Below, one piece after another: positions 49,634 to 59,283 of a stretch of 64,000 nt of DNA (position 1 is the stretch's first letter; every line of letters begins with the position of its first letter). The translations under genes and the position numbers were made by a program. This stretch comes from Candidatus Eisenbacteria bacterium (GTDB lineage Bacteria; Orphanbacterota; Orphanbacteria; Orphanbacterales; Orphanbacteraceae). The DNA lies in NCBI GenBank assembly GCA_016930695.1, contig JAFGGD010000030.1, forward strand, positions 182,321-246,320. The letters run 5' to 3'. Below the pieces are notes generated by a model. The model was not told the origin of the DNA and made no database searches. It saw only the letters and a list, made by a program, of their open reading frames with translations.

Positions 49634-50256
49634 TCGTCGCCGTCACCGGCAACACCGGCGCCGGCAAAACGTCGGTGGCGGAACTCTTCGCCCTCTGGGG
49701 AAAGGGCCGCCGCATCGACGCGGACCGGATCGGCCGAGAGGTCTGGGAGGAGGACGAGGCGGTGCGCCGGAGGATCGCCGGCGCGCTCGGCCCGGAGGTG
49801 ACCGGCCCCGACGGCGAGGTGGACCGATTCCTCCTCGGCCGCGCCGTCTTCGGCGACGGGGAGAAGCGGCTCGCCTTCGATCGAATCGTGCAGCCCCTCC
49901 TCCGGGAGCGGATCATCGCCGAGATCGAGAAGGCCCGCGGCGGCGAAGAGCGTCTCGTCGTCCTGGACGCGGCGTTTCTCTTCGAGTGGAGTCTCCAAGA
50001 GCGCGTGGACCGAATCGTGACGGTGATCGCCCGCCAGGAGACGCGCGCGCGGCGCGTGGCGGAGCGGCATCGAGTTTCCCTCGAAGAGGCGATCCGCCGC
50101 GTGGAGAGCCAGGAGAGCGAATCGTCCAAAGCGGCGAAGGCGGACTTCGTCATCGAGAACAACGGCGACCGGAGTGAGCTGGAGTGGAAGGCCCGTCGCG
50201 TCTGGGACGCCATCGCGCCGGGCCCCTCCCGCTGCGCCCGGCGCGACGCGGAATAG
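49630..50256 (+). CDS. coaE: Dephospho-CoA kinase
   Basis: Last step of coenzyme A synthesis, phosphorylating the ribose 3'-hydroxyl. The 208 residues have a P-loop GNTGAGKTS (7-15, usually GGIGSGKS), the IDADRIGREVW lid/substrate motif (about 31-41), LDAAFLFEW in place of the usual DIPLLFE, and QETRARRVAERH at the LID. GTG 49630 overlaps the polA stop. The polA-coaE order is common in bacteria. The P-loop and the DxPLLFE position are variant but in family range. Confidence 0.9.
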   Translation: MIVAVTGNTGAGKTSVAELFALWGKGRRIDADRIGREVWEEDEAVRRRIAGALGPEVTGPDGEVDRFLLGRAVFGDGEKRLAFDRIVQPLLRERIIAEIEKARGGEERLVVLDAAFLFEWSLQERVDRIVTVIARQETRARRVAERHRVSLEEAIRRVESQESESSKAAKADFVIENNGDRSELEWKARRVWDAIAPGPSRCARRDAE

Positions 50257-50269
50257 AGGAGGTTCGACG

Positions 50270-51398
50270 ATGTGGGATCCCAAGGAAGTGAAGCAGACCA
50301 TCGAAGCGAGCCGGCGGCGGATCGACGAGCTCGAGGGGTACCTTTGACGTCGCCGGACGAAAGAAACGGATCTCCGAATGCGAAGAGAGGATGAGCGCCC
50401 CCGATTTCTGGGACGACCGGAACCGGGCGGGCGAGACGACCCGAGCCCTTTCCGCGGACAAGCGGGTGGTGGAGGAGTTCGGCCGGCTCCGAACGGCGCA
50501 GGAAGACGCCAAGGTTCTCCTGGACATGGCCCTGGAGGGCGGCGAAGACCCCGAGCTGGAGCATGAACTGAAGGAGCAACTCGAGCGGCTCGCCGAGCTG
50601 ATTCATCAATCGGAGCTGAAAAGCCTGCTCAGCTCGCCCGAGGACCCGGGGAACGCGATCCTCACCATCCACCCCGGCGCCGGCGGCACCGAGTCTCAGG
50701 ACTGGGCGGAGATGCTGCTGCGCATGTACCAGCGCTGGGCGGAGGCGCGCGGCTTCCAGCGATCCCTTCTCGACCTGCTCGCGGGGGACGAGGCGGGGAT
50801 CAAGAGCGTCACGCTCGAGATCCGCGGTCCCTACGCGTATGGATTATTGAAAGCCGAATCGGGGGTGCACCGGCTCGTCCGGATCAGCCCCTTCGACGCG
50901 GCCCATCGCCGCCACACCAGCTTCGCCAGCGTTTTCGTCTATCCCGAGCCCGAAGAGATCGAGGACGTGGAGATCCAGGAGAGCGAGATCCGGATCGACA
51001 CCTTCCGGGCGAGCGGCGCGGGCGGGCAACACGTGAACAAGACCGACTCGGCGGTGCGGATCACCCACATCCCCACGGGAATCACCGTCTCCTGCCAGAG
51101 CGAACGCTCCCAGCACCGCAACCGGGCGAACGCCCTCAAGGTGCTTCAAGCGCGCCTGATGGCGCTCAAGATCGAGGAAGAGGACAAAAAGCGGGCGGAG
51201 CAGGAGGAGGGGAAGAAGGACATCGCCTGGGGAAACCAAATCCGCAGCTACGTGTTCCAGCCCTATACGCTGGTGAAAGACCACCGGACCGGCGAAGAGA
51301 GCGGGAACGTGCAGGCGGTGATGGACGGCGGGATCGACCGGTTCATCGACGCGTTCCTCCGCCTCCGGTCGGGCGGCGGGGGCGGCAAAAAGGGCTAG
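50270..51398 (+). CDS. prfB: Peptide chain release factor 2, programmed +1 frameshift
   Basis: RF2 terminates at UGA and UAA. Translation begins at ATG 50270 and runs 25 codons to CTT (50342-50344), where an in-frame TGA (50345-50347) follows; a +1 slip past T50345 continues at GAC 50346. The site has the classic arrangement: GAGGGG (SD-like), three bases, CTT TGA C. The joined product is 375 residues, with RISPFDAAHRRHTS (the RF2 SPF anticodon-mimic) and the catalytic GGQ in ASGAGGQHVNKTDSAVR. The CDS is join(50270..50344, 50346..51398). It follows coaE with AGAGGAGG as ribosome-binding site. RF2 levels are autoregulated through this slip. Confidence 0.96.
50332..50348 (+). promoter_or_regulatory. 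RF2 programmed frameshift site
   Basis: CGAGGGG, then TAC CTT TGA C: an SD-like purine run three bases before the slippery CTT, and a UGA in the zero frame followed by C, the weak-stop context used by nearly all RF2 autoregulation sites. Confidence 0.93.
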
Positions 51399-51420
51399 GC
51401 CGCGCCGTGTCCCGCCCCGC

Positions 51421-51450
51421 TTGACGCGAGGGGGGCGGTGCCCCTAAGGT
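51421..51450 (+). promoter_or_regulatory. Promoter of lysS
   Basis: TTGACG (51421-51426), 18 bp, TAAGGT (51445-51450), in the 136-nt gap between prfB and lysS. The start near 51457 gives a leader of about 78 nt. The -10 is weak. Confidence 0.5.
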
Positions 51451-51534
51451 GAGGCCGTTCCCGGCGGGGGGACGCGCGGCGCGTCCGCATATCCCCCCGC
51501 CGTCGCGCGACACCCCGGGAAAGAGGAGAGGGCC

Positions 51535-53004
51535 TTGTCCGAGGAGAAGAGTCTGTTCCGGGTCCGGTTGGAGAAGCTGCAAGCCCTCCGGGAGATGGGG
51601 ATCGATCCCTACCCGGCTCGTTTCGACAGGGACAGGACCGCGGTGGAGATCCGCGATCGCTTCGACGAGTTCGCCGAGGCGGGAACGCCTGTTTCGCCCG
51701 CGGGACGGATCATGACGATCCGGCGGATGGGGAAGGCGTGCTTCGCCCATCTCCGGGACAGGACCGGGACGATCCAGCTCTACCTCCGCCGCGACAACGT
51801 CGGCGAGGAGGCGTACAACGCCTGGAAACGCCTCGAGCCGGGAGACTGGGTCGGGGCGACCGGCGCCCCTTTTCGAACCAAGACGGGCGAGATGTCGATC
51901 GACGTCTCCTCTTTCACGGTGCTCTCCAAATCGCTCCTCCCCCTTCCGGAGAAGTGGCACGGCCTCACCAACAAAGAGATCCGCTACCGCCGCCGCTACC
52001 TCGACCTGATCGCCAACCCCGAGGTGGTGGAGGTGTTCCGCAAGCGGGCGGCGCTGATCCGCCGGACCAGGCGCTTCCTCGACGAGCGCGGCTTCCTGGA
52101 GGTGGAGACGCCGGCGTTGCAGCCGATCTACGGCGGCGCTTCGGCGCGCCCCTTCACGACCCACCATAACGCTTTGGACATGAAGCTCTATCTCCGCATC
52201 GCCGACGAGCTTTACCTGAAACGTCTCATCGTCGGTGGCCTGGAGAAGGTTTACGAGATCGCCAAGGATTTTCGGAACGAAGGGATCGACCGGACCCACA
52301 ACCCGGAGTTCACGCAGCTCGAGTTGTACGAGGCGTTCCGGGACTACAACGACATGATGGCTTTGGTGGAGGATCTGCTCCGCGAGTTGGCGCTGGAACT
52401 GTGCGGCACCACCCGGATCGTTTACGGCGGAAAGGAAGCGGACCTGGGCCGTCCCTGGCGGCGCCTCTCCTTCGTGGACGCCCTGTCGGAAAGGCTCGGC
52501 CGGCCGGCGCTGGAGACGGACGAGGCGGAGCTGCGCCGCGCCCTCGCCCGGAGCGGCGTGGAGATCCCGGAGGACGCCAGCGTGGGCGGCCTGATGGACA
52601 AGCTCTTCGAGACCTGGATCGAGCCGGGCCTCGAGGAGCCCACTTTCGTCATCGACCACCCGAAGGCGATCTCGCCGCTCGCCAAGGAACGCCCCGACCG
52701 TCCCGGCGTGGTGGAGCGCTTCGAGCCCTTCCTCTTCGGCATCGAGATCGGCAACGCCTTTTCCGAGCTGAACGATCCGGTGGAACAGCGCCGCCGTTTC
52801 GAGGGACAGAAACGGCTCGCCGGAGTCGAGGGGGAGGAGGCGCAGCAGATGGACGAGGACTTCCTCCGCGCCGTGGAGCACGGCATGCCTCCCACCGGCG
52901 GGCTCGGCCTCGGCATCGACCGGATCGCCATGATCCTGACCGATCAACCCTCGATCCGCGACGTGCTCCTCTTCCCGCAGCTCCGCCCCGAAGTCCCGGA
53001 ATGA
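51535..53004 (+). CDS. lysS: Lysyl-tRNA synthetase, class II
   Basis: Charges tRNA-Lys. The 489 residues show the N-terminal OB-fold anticodon domain (about 55-150, with SPAGRIMTIRRMGKACFAHLRD), then the class II core: motif 1 around FLEVETPALQPIYGGASARPF, motif 2 FRNEGIDRTHNPEFTQLE, and motif 3 GLGLGIDRIAM (arginine for ATP). Length and motifs are typical of bacterial LysS. TTG start 51535 after AAAGAGGAGAGGG. prfB-lysS adjacency is widespread. The lolC/E gene starts 4 nt later. Confidence 0.96.
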   Translation: MSEEKSLFRVRLEKLQALREMGIDPYPARFDRDRTAVEIRDRFDEFAEAGTPVSPAGRIMTIRRMGKACFAHLRDRTGTIQLYLRRDNVGEEAYNAWKRLEPGDWVGATGAPFRTKTGEMSIDVSSFTVLSKSLLPLPEKWHGLTNKEIRYRRRYLDLIANPEVVEVFRKRAALIRRTRRFLDERGFLEVETPALQPIYGGASARPFTTHHNALDMKLYLRIADELYLKRLIVGGLEKVYEIAKDFRNEGIDRTHNPEFTQLELYEAFRDYNDMMALVEDLLRELALELCGTTRIVYGGKEADLGRPWRRLSFVDALSERLGRPALETDEAELRRALARSGVEIPEDASVGGLMDKLFETWIEPGLEEPTFVIDHPKAISPLAKERPDRPGVVERFEPFLFGIEIGNAFSELNDPVEQRRRFEGQKRLAGVEGEEAQQMDEDFLRAVEHGMPPTGGLGLGIDRIAMILTDQPSIRDVLLFPQLRPEVPE

Positions 53005-53008
53005 CGCC

Positions 53009-54241
53009 ATGGGATATGCCTTCTTCATCGCCCGGCGGCACCTCCGTTCCAAGAGCAGCCTCGGGTTCGTGCCGATCATCACGCTGATCTCGGTGCTCGG
53101 CGTCTTCGTCGGCGTCGCCGCGCTCCTCGTCGTGCTCGCGGTGATGAACGGCTTCGAGCAGGAGGTCAAGTCCCGCATCATCGGCACCAACGCCCACGTG
53201 ATCCTGCTGAAGTACGGCAACGAGCCCTTCGTCGCCGACGAGGAACTCCTCCGTGAGGTGACGGAAACGGACGGAGTGGTCGGCGCCTCTCCCTTCGTGT
53301 ACACCCAGGCGATGATCCAGGCGGGCGAGGAACAGGACGGCATCGCCGTGAAGGGGATCGATCCCGCCGGCGAGCCGCGCGTCTCGGAGCTTCTCTCCCG
53401 CACCGTCCCCTCCGACGCGGACCTCACCTGGGAACCCGGGTCGCCGCCGCCGATCCTGCTCGGCCGGGAACTCGCCCTCGACCTGGGAACGCTGAGCGGT
53501 GAAACGGTGATCCTCGCCTCCTTCCAGAACACGGCGAGAAACCCCTTCGGCACGGTCCCCAAAATGATGCGTTTCCGCGTCGCCGGCTTCTTCGATTCCG
53601 GCATGTACGAGTACAACGCCAATCTCGCGCTGGTCCCGATCGACGCCGCGCGGGAGTTCCTCGGGATGGGGGAGAAGGTGACCGGCGTGGCGATCCGGGT
53701 GCAGGACGCATACAGGGCGCCGATCGTGGCGGACCGGATTCTGGAGCGCGTCGGCGCCCCACCCTTCCGGGCGAACAACTGGATCCACCTGAACCGGACC
53801 CTCTTCTCCTGGATGAGCACCGAAAAAAGGGTGATGTTCGTCATCCTGGCGCTGGTGATCCTGGTTGCGGCGTTCAATATCGCGAGTACATTGATCATGG
53901 TGGTGATGGAGAAGACCCGGGAGATCGGGGTGCTCAAGTCGATGGGCGCGAGCCTCCGGGGAGTGCTGGCCGTTTTCGTCCTCGAGGGGGCGATCATCGG
54001 CGCCCTCGGGACCGCGCTCGGCCTTCTGGGCGGATGGACCGTTTGCTGGCTCCTGGAGCGGTACAAGTTCATCCCCCTCCCGGCGGACGTCTATTTCATC
54101 GACTCGCTGCCGGTGCAAATGGATCCCGCCGACTTCGTTCGGGTGGCCGCGGCGGCGATGGCGATCTGCTTCGCCGCGACGCTCTACCCGGCCTGGAAGG
54201 CTTCGCGTCTCGATCCGTTGCAGGCAATTCGTTACGAGTAA
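53009..54241 (+). CDS. lolC: Lipoprotein-releasing ABC permease (LolC/E family)
   Basis: An inner-membrane permease of 410 residues (MacB/FtsX-type, four helices). The first helix is near 22-48 (IITLISVLGVFVGVAALLVVLAVMNGFEQE), the large periplasmic domain at about 50-265, and three helices follow at about 275-300, 320-345 and 375-395, with EKTREIGVLKSMGAS as the coupling helix touching LolD. With LolD it extracts outer-membrane lipoproteins from the inner membrane. A single permease is present, so it may act as a LolC/E (LolF-like) homodimer; that is inferred. It is followed by lolD after 12 nt. Confidence 0.9.
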   Translation: MGYAFFIARRHLRSKSSLGFVPIITLISVLGVFVGVAALLVVLAVMNGFEQEVKSRIIGTNAHVILLKYGNEPFVADEELLREVTETDGVVGASPFVYTQAMIQAGEEQDGIAVKGIDPAGEPRVSELLSRTVPSDADLTWEPGSPPPILLGRELALDLGTLSGETVILASFQNTARNPFGTVPKMMRFRVAGFFDSGMYEYNANLALVPIDAAREFLGMGEKVTGVAIRVQDAYRAPIVADRILERVGAPPFRANNWIHLNRTLFSWMSTEKRVMFVILALVILVAAFNIASTLIMVVMEKTREIGVLKSMGASLRGVLAVFVLEGAIIGALGTALGLLGGWTVCWLLERYKFIPLPADVYFIDSLPVQMDPADFVRVAAAAMAICFAATLYPAWKASRLDPLQAIRYE

Positions 54242-54253
54242 AGTGATCAGGCG

Positions 54254-54979
54254 ATGAACGAAGAGAACCGAAACGGCGGACCGGTGCTCTCCGCCCGCGG
54301 GCTGTGCAAGCGGTTCCGCTCGGGCGAGGAGGAACTCGATGTGCTCCGCGGCGTCGACCTGGACGTGGAAGAGGGGGAGATTCTCTCCGTGGTCGGCGAC
54401 TCGGGCGTCGGGAAGAGCACCCTGTTGCACATCCTGGGTGCGATCCTCCGGCCGAGCGCCGGCACGGTCCTCTTGGGCGGCCATGACGTATTCCGACTCG
54501 GCGACCGGGAGATCTCCCGGGTTCGGAACCGGATGATCGGGTTCGTGTTTCAGTTTCACCATCTCCTCCCGGAGTTCACCGCCCTGGAGAACGTGGCGCT
54601 TCCGATCCGCATCGGCAACGGCGGGCGGGACGCGGATGGGCGCGCGGGAGAACTGCTCCGGGCGGTCGGCCTCGGCGCGCGCGCGGGCCATCTCCCCTCG
54701 GAACTCTCCGGGGGGGAACAGCAGAGGGTCGCCGTCGCGCGGGCGCTCGCGAACCGGCCCCGGGTGGTGTTGGCGGACGAGCCATCGGGAAACCTGGACG
54801 GCCGGAACAGTACGGCCCTGCACGACCTCGTCTGGGAGCTGCGGGAGCGTTTCGGCCAGGCCTTCGTCATCGTGACCCACGACGAGCGGCTCGCCAAGCG
54901 GGCGGACAGGAGGCTCCGGTTGCGAGAGGGATCGCTCGAGGTGGAGGAGGACCGGCGGGATAGGGGGGCAAGCCGATGA
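54254..54979 (+). CDS. lolD: Lipoprotein-releasing ABC ATPase
   Basis: The nucleotide-binding subunit, 241 residues. It has Walker A GDSGVGKST (about 48-56), Q-loop FQFHHLLPEFTALENVALP, ABC signature LSGGEQQRVAVARALAN, Walker B VVLADEPSGNLD and switch His VTHD. The GNLDGRNS D-loop and HHLLPEFTALEN match LolD rather than general MacB. A low-complexity acidic, basic tail ends it. Its stop overlaps the mcsA start (ATGA), so expression is linked to the stress-protease genes that follow. Confidence 0.92.
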   Translation: MNEENRNGGPVLSARGLCKRFRSGEEELDVLRGVDLDVEEGEILSVVGDSGVGKSTLLHILGAILRPSAGTVLLGGHDVFRLGDREISRVRNRMIGFVFQFHHLLPEFTALENVALPIRIGNGGRDADGRAGELLRAVGLGARAGHLPSELSGGEQQRVAVARALANRPRVVLADEPSGNLDGRNSTALHDLVWELRERFGQAFVIVTHDERLAKRADRRLRLREGSLEVEEDRRDRGASR

Positions 54980-55482
54980 AGTGCGATAAGTGCGGGGAGA
55001 GGGAGGCGTCGGTCCACTACACGGAGATCAAGGACGACCAGGTCCGGGAGATGCACCTCTGCGATCAATGCGCCTCCGAGAAGGGGTTCACCGTCTCGGG
55101 CGGGGCGGGGGGGATCGGCACGCCCAATCTGCTGGCCGGCATGGCGGAAGAGGCGCAGGGAGAGCTGGGCGAGGGGGCGGAACCCCTCCGCTGCGATCAC
55201 TGCGGTCTCACCTACGCCCGTTTCAAAGCCTCCGGCCGTCTCGGCTGCGCCCACTGCTACGACGCCTTCCAGGCACCGCTTGTGCCGCTCCTCCGGCGGA
55301 TCCATGGAAGCCGCCGTCATCTGGGGAAGATCCCCCGGCAGGCGGGGGAGGAGCACCGGCGGGCCCGCGAGATCCGCAACAAGAAGGAGCGTCTTGACGC
55401 CTGCGTCCGCCGCGAGGAGTACGAGGAGGCGGCGCGGATCCGGGACGAGATCCGGCGCCTCGAAAGCGAGGAGGAGGCATGA
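54976..55482 (+). CDS. mcsA: McsA-like activator of arginine kinase
   Basis: A 168-residue zinc protein. The N-terminal half carries four CxxC pairs (CDKC, CDQC, CDHC and CAHC) for two zinc sites, and the C-terminal part is a UVR-like helical motif (KERLDACVRREEYEEAARIRDEIRRL). In Firmicutes McsA activates the arginine kinase McsB and links to ClpC. It overlaps both neighbours (lolD and mcsB) by 4 nt. No ctsR is nearby. The same fold could serve as a general UvrB/C-motif protein, but the gene order supports McsA. Confidence 0.9.
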   Translation: MKCDKCGEREASVHYTEIKDDQVREMHLCDQCASEKGFTVSGGAGGIGTPNLLAGMAEEAQGELGEGAEPLRCDHCGLTYARFKASGRLGCAHCYDAFQAPLVPLLRRIHGSRRHLGKIPRQAGEEHRRAREIRNKKERLDACVRREEYEEAARIRDEIRRLESEEEA

Positions 55483-56531
55483 TTCCCCCGAACGGTTTCC
55501 CCGATCCTCCCGCCTGGCTCGACGGCGACGGCGCCGAACCGGCGATCGTTCTCTCCAGCCGGATCCGCCTCGCCCGGAACGTGAAGGGGATCCCCTTCTC
55601 CCAAACGGCGACGGACGAGCAGAAAGAGACGGTCTTCGGATCGGTGGAAAAAGCGGCTCGGGAGACCGAAGCCCTCCGGGAATCGAGAATCGTCCGCGTG
55701 GATCGGTCCGACCCGTTGGAGAACCGCTTCCTTCTGGAACGCCGCCTCATCTCGCAGGATCTGGCGGCCGGACGGGGCCCCCGAGGCGTCGCGATCGGCG
55801 AAGGGGAAAGGGTCAGCGTCCTCATCAACGAAGAGGATCACATGCGGATCCAATCGATGCGCCCCGGCTTCGAGCTGGACGGGGCGTGGCGGACCGCGGA
55901 CCGAATCGACGACGAGATGAGCGAGAGGTTGGACGTGGCCTACACCGAGGAGTGGGGTTTCCTGACCGCCTGTCCGACCAACACGGGCACGGGGATGCGG
56001 GCCTCGGTGCTGATTCACCTCCCCGCCTTGGCGCTCACCAAGCAGATCTCCAAGGTGCTCCGCGGCATCACCCAGGTCGGCCTGGCGGTGCGGGGAATGT
56101 TCGGCGAGCACAGCGAGATGACCGGGAACTTCTACCAGATCTCCAACCAGACCACTCTCGGCGTCAGCGAGGCGGACACACTGGACAGTCTCGGCCGGGT
56201 CACGCGCCAGATCATCGACCACGAGAGGAGCGCCAGCGAATCGCTTCTCGAGAGCTTCCGCCCGCAGGTGGAGGACAAGGTGTACCGCGCCTACGGCCTC
56301 CTGACCCACTGCCGCGTCGTCTCCTCTCAGGAGGTCCTCAGCCTTCTCTCGGCGGTCCGTTTCGGCGCGACCATCGGGATCCTCGAACAAACGCCGATTC
56401 CGACGCTGAACCGTCTGATGATCGAGACCCTCCCGGCGCACCTGCAGAAGGAGGCAGGCGGCGCCTTGGAACCGCCGGAGAGGGACGTCCGGCGGGCCAA
56501 CCGGGTCCGCGCGATGCTTAGCAGTAACTAA
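55479..56531 (+). CDS. mcsB: Protein arginine kinase
   Basis: A 350-residue guanidino-kinase-fold enzyme that phosphorylates arginines of misfolded proteins, marking them for ClpCP. It keeps SSRIRLARN, the NEED-like NEEDHMRIQ (about 109-117), the catalytic CPTNTGTGMRAS (Cys about 168), VRGMFGEHSEMTGNFYQISNQTTLG and RFGATIG. This length (about 350) is typical. Presence outside Firmicutes is less common but is known from several phyla. It overlaps mcsA and lies 180 nt before clpC. Confidence 0.92.
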   Translation: MIPPNGFPDPPAWLDGDGAEPAIVLSSRIRLARNVKGIPFSQTATDEQKETVFGSVEKAARETEALRESRIVRVDRSDPLENRFLLERRLISQDLAAGRGPRGVAIGEGERVSVLINEEDHMRIQSMRPGFELDGAWRTADRIDDEMSERLDVAYTEEWGFLTACPTNTGTGMRASVLIHLPALALTKQISKVLRGITQVGLAVRGMFGEHSEMTGNFYQISNQTTLGVSEADTLDSLGRVTRQIIDHERSASESLLESFRPQVEDKVYRAYGLLTHCRVVSSQEVLSLLSAVRFGATIGILEQTPIPTLNRLMIETLPAHLQKEAGGALEPPERDVRRANRVRAMLSSN

Positions 56532-56711
56532 AAAGATCGCTTACGATTTCCCCCCCTGGAGCCGATCCGTGGGAGGGGGAGAACCGGCGGCGGTTGTGGC
56601 GCCGGTGGACGCTCCGGATTAACTTACGAATTGTCATCGGATTCCGTGGAGAGCCCGCCCGGACGGCCTCTCGACTCGGACCGGAAGGAAGACCCGCTGG
56701 AGGGGGGAAGC

Positions 56712-59201
56712 ATGCACGATCGATTCACGGAACGGGTACGGAAGGTGATGTACCTGGCCCGGGAGGAAGCGGGGCGGTTGCAGCACGACTACATCGGCAC
56801 GGAACATCTCCTTCTCGGCATCGTCCGGGAGGGGGAGGGGATCGCCGCGACCGTGCTGAGCAACCTGGGCCTCGACCTCGATCAGATTCGCCAGGCGGTG
56901 GAGAACATGGTCTCCGGGAGCGGCGGTACGCTCACCGTCGGCGAGATTCCGTTCACGCCTCGGGCGAAGAGGGTCCTCGAGCTGGCGGTGGAGGAGGCGC
57001 GCCTCCTCGGCCACAGCTACGTGGGAACCGAGCACCTTCTCCTCGGCCTGATCCGCGAGGGGGAAGGGGTGGCGGCCCGCGCGCTGATCGACCTGGGCGC
57101 GGACAAAAAGAAGGTCCGCGAGGAGACGCTCAAGCTCCTCGGCGGCGCGACTTCCCCCGGCCAGACGGCGGCGCAGCCTCAGAAGAGCGAGACGCCGGCG
57201 CTCGACCAGTTCGGCCGCGACCTGACGCAGTACGCCCGCGAGGGAAAACTGGATCCGGTCATCGGCCGCGGCGAGGAGATCGAGAGGGTCATCCAGGTTC
57301 TCTGCCGGCGGAAGAAGAACAACCCCGCCCTGGTCGGCGAGCCGGGCGTCGGCAAGACCGCCGTGGCGGAGGGACTGGCGCAGCGCATCGCCAGCCACAA
57401 CGTGCCCCACATCCTGATGAACCGGCGGTTGGTCACCCTCGACCTCGCCTCGATCGTGGCGGGCACCAAATACCGCGGCCAGTTCGAGGAGCGGCTCAAG
57501 GCGGTGATGAACGAGATCCGCGAATCGGAAAACGTGATCATCTTCATCGACGAATTGCACACCATCGTCGGCGCCGGCGGCGCCGAGGGGGCGATCGACG
57601 CCTCGAACATGCTGAAACCCGCCCTCGCCCGGGGCGAGCTGCAGTGCATCGGCGCCACGACTCTCGATGAGTACCGCAAGCACATCGAGAAGGACGGCGC
57701 GCTGGAGCGGCGTTTCCAGATGATCACCATCAATCCGCCTTCCGTGGAGGAAACGATCGAGATCATCCGGGGCCTCCGGGACAAGTACGAAGCGCACCAC
57801 CGCGCCAAGATCACCGACGAGGCGATCGTGGCGGCGGCGAGGCTGGCGGACCGATACATCAACGATCGATTCCTGCCGGACAAGGCGATCGACATCATCG
57901 ACGAGGCGGGCTCGCGGGCGCGCCTGTCGGTGTGCGCCATTCCGCAGGACCTTTCGGACATGGAGAAGAAACTCCACAACGTCACGCAGGAGAAGGAAGC
58001 GGCGATCTGCAACCAGGAGTTCGAGAAAGCCGCCAACCTGCGCGACCAGGAGAAGAACCTCCAGCAGGATCTCGAGGATTTCCAGAAGGACTGGAACGCC
58101 CAGAAGCAGGAGAAGGAAGCGGTGGTCGACGTGGACGACGTCGCCGCCGTCGTCTCCAGCATCACCGGCGTGCCGGTGCACAAGATGGAGGAGAAGGAGT
58201 CGCAGAAGCTCCTCCACATGGAAGACGAGATCCGCCGCAAGATCGTGGGCCAGGACAAGGCGGTGGAGGCGATCTCCAAGGCGATCCGCCGGAACCGCGC
58301 CGGCCTGCAGGACCCGAAACGGCCGATCGGCTCCTTCATCTTCCTCGGCCCCACCGGCGTCGGCAAGACCGAGCTGGCCCGTGTGCTGGCCGAGTTCCTC
58401 TTCGACAACAGGGACGCGCTGATCCGCATCGACATGTCCGAGTACATGGAGAAGTTCGCCGTCTCCCGGCTGGTCGGCGCGCCTCCGGGCTACGTGGGCC
58501 ACGAGGAGGGGGGCCAGCTGACCGAGAAGGTGCGGCGCAAGCCCTACTCGATCGTTCTCCTGGACGAGATCGAGAAAGCCCACCCGGACGTGTTCAACAT
58601 CCTGCTCCAGGTTCTGGAGGACGGCGTGTTGACCGACAGCTTCGGCCGGCGCGTCAACTTCCGCAACACGGTGATCATCATGACCTCCAACCTGGGCGCC
58701 CGCAAGATCACCCAGGGGGGCACGGTGGGCTTCCAGCGCGCCGACCTGGAGGCGAAGCACACCGTGATGTCGAATCAGATCACCGACGAGATGCGGAAGA
58801 CCTTCAATCCCGAGTTCCTCAACCGGATCGACGAGGCGATCGTCTTCCGCTCCCTCGAGCGGCAGGACATGTACGCCATCGTCGACATCCTGATGCGCGA
58901 AGTGCAGGTGCGCCTCTCCGAGCGGGGATACGAGATCGAACTCACCCCCGACGGGAGGGAGTACATCGTCGAGAACGGGTTCGATCCGGCCAACGGCGCC
59001 CGTCCGCTCCGCCGGGTGATCCGCCAGCGGGTGGAGGATCCTCTCTCCGAGGAGATCCTCGCCGGCCGTTTCAAAAAAGGGGACCGGATCCTGGTGGACC
59101 GCGGAAACGAAGCGCTCGTCTTCCACGAGGGAACCCCGCCGAAGACGGAGGGTGAACAGGAGGTGGAAGCGGCATCCGCTTCTGGACAGGACGAGTCGTA
59201 A
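56712..59201 (+). CDS. clpC: ClpC AAA+ unfoldase
   Basis: An 829-residue Hsp100 protein that feeds substrates to ClpP. Two N-terminal Clp repeats (about 1-145), AAA-1 with GEPGVGKTA (about 214-222), a middle domain with a UVR-like helix ([24 protein letters not shown], about 428-451), AAA-2 with GPTGVGKTE (about 546), and the C-terminal D2 small domain. The middle helix matches the McsA UVR motif in kind, supporting a ClpC-McsAB partnership. ATG 56712 follows AGGGGGGAAG; an in-frame ATG at 56631 would add 27 residues without N-domain homology. clpP is not in view. Confidence 0.95.
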   Translation: MHDRFTERVRKVMYLAREEAGRLQHDYIGTEHLLLGIVREGEGIAATVLSNLGLDLDQIRQAVENMVSGSGGTLTVGEIPFTPRAKRVLELAVEEARLLGHSYVGTEHLLLGLIREGEGVAARALIDLGADKKKVREETLKLLGGATSPGQTAAQPQKSETPALDQFGRDLTQYAREGKLDPVIGRGEEIERVIQVLCRRKKNNPALVGEPGVGKTAVAEGLAQRIASHNVPHILMNRRLVTLDLASIVAGTKYRGQFEERLKAVMNEIRESENVIIFIDELHTIVGAGGAEGAIDASNMLKPALARGELQCIGATTLDEYRKHIEKDGALERRFQMITINPPSVEETIEIIRGLRDKYEAHHRAKITDEAIVAAARLADRYINDRFLPDKAIDIIDEAGSRARLSVCAIPQDLSDMEKKLHNVTQEKEAAICNQEFEKAANLRDQEKNLQQDLEDFQKDWNAQKQEKEAVVDVDDVAAVVSSITGVPVHKMEEKESQKLLHMEDEIRRKIVGQDKAVEAISKAIRRNRAGLQDPKRPIGSFIFLGPTGVGKTELARVLAEFLFDNRDALIRIDMSEYMEKFAVSRLVGAPPGYVGHEEGGQLTEKVRRKPYSIVLLDEIEKAHPDVFNILLQVLEDGVLTDSFGRRVNFRNTVIIMTSNLGARKITQGGTVGFQRADLEAKHTVMSNQITDEMRKTFNPEFLNRIDEAIVFRSLERQDMYAIVDILMREVQVRLSERGYEIELTPDGREYIVENGFDPANGARPLRRVIRQRVEDPLSEEILAGRFKKGDRILVDRGNEALVFHEGTPPKTEGEQEVEAASASGQDES

Positions 59202-59283
59202 CTGCTATAAGGGGGGGTCGGACGAAAACACTTCCCCTTAAGCAGGCCACGGCTCGCGGCCCTGGCCCCGACCGTGGCGGAAC

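Noticed and set aside
49668-50000. coaE as a decayed gene because of its variant P-loop
   Set aside because: The P-loop GNTGAGKT is still a valid Walker A and the DADRIG motif is intact, so it is probably active.
56532-56711. Promoter for clpC
   Set aside because: Only weak combinations (TTGTGG with ATTAAC) can be found; none is convincing enough to list.
56634-59126. 830-codon open frame antisense to clpC
   Set aside because: No motif or signal; clpC on the plus strand is certain. It is a mirror of GC-rich codons.
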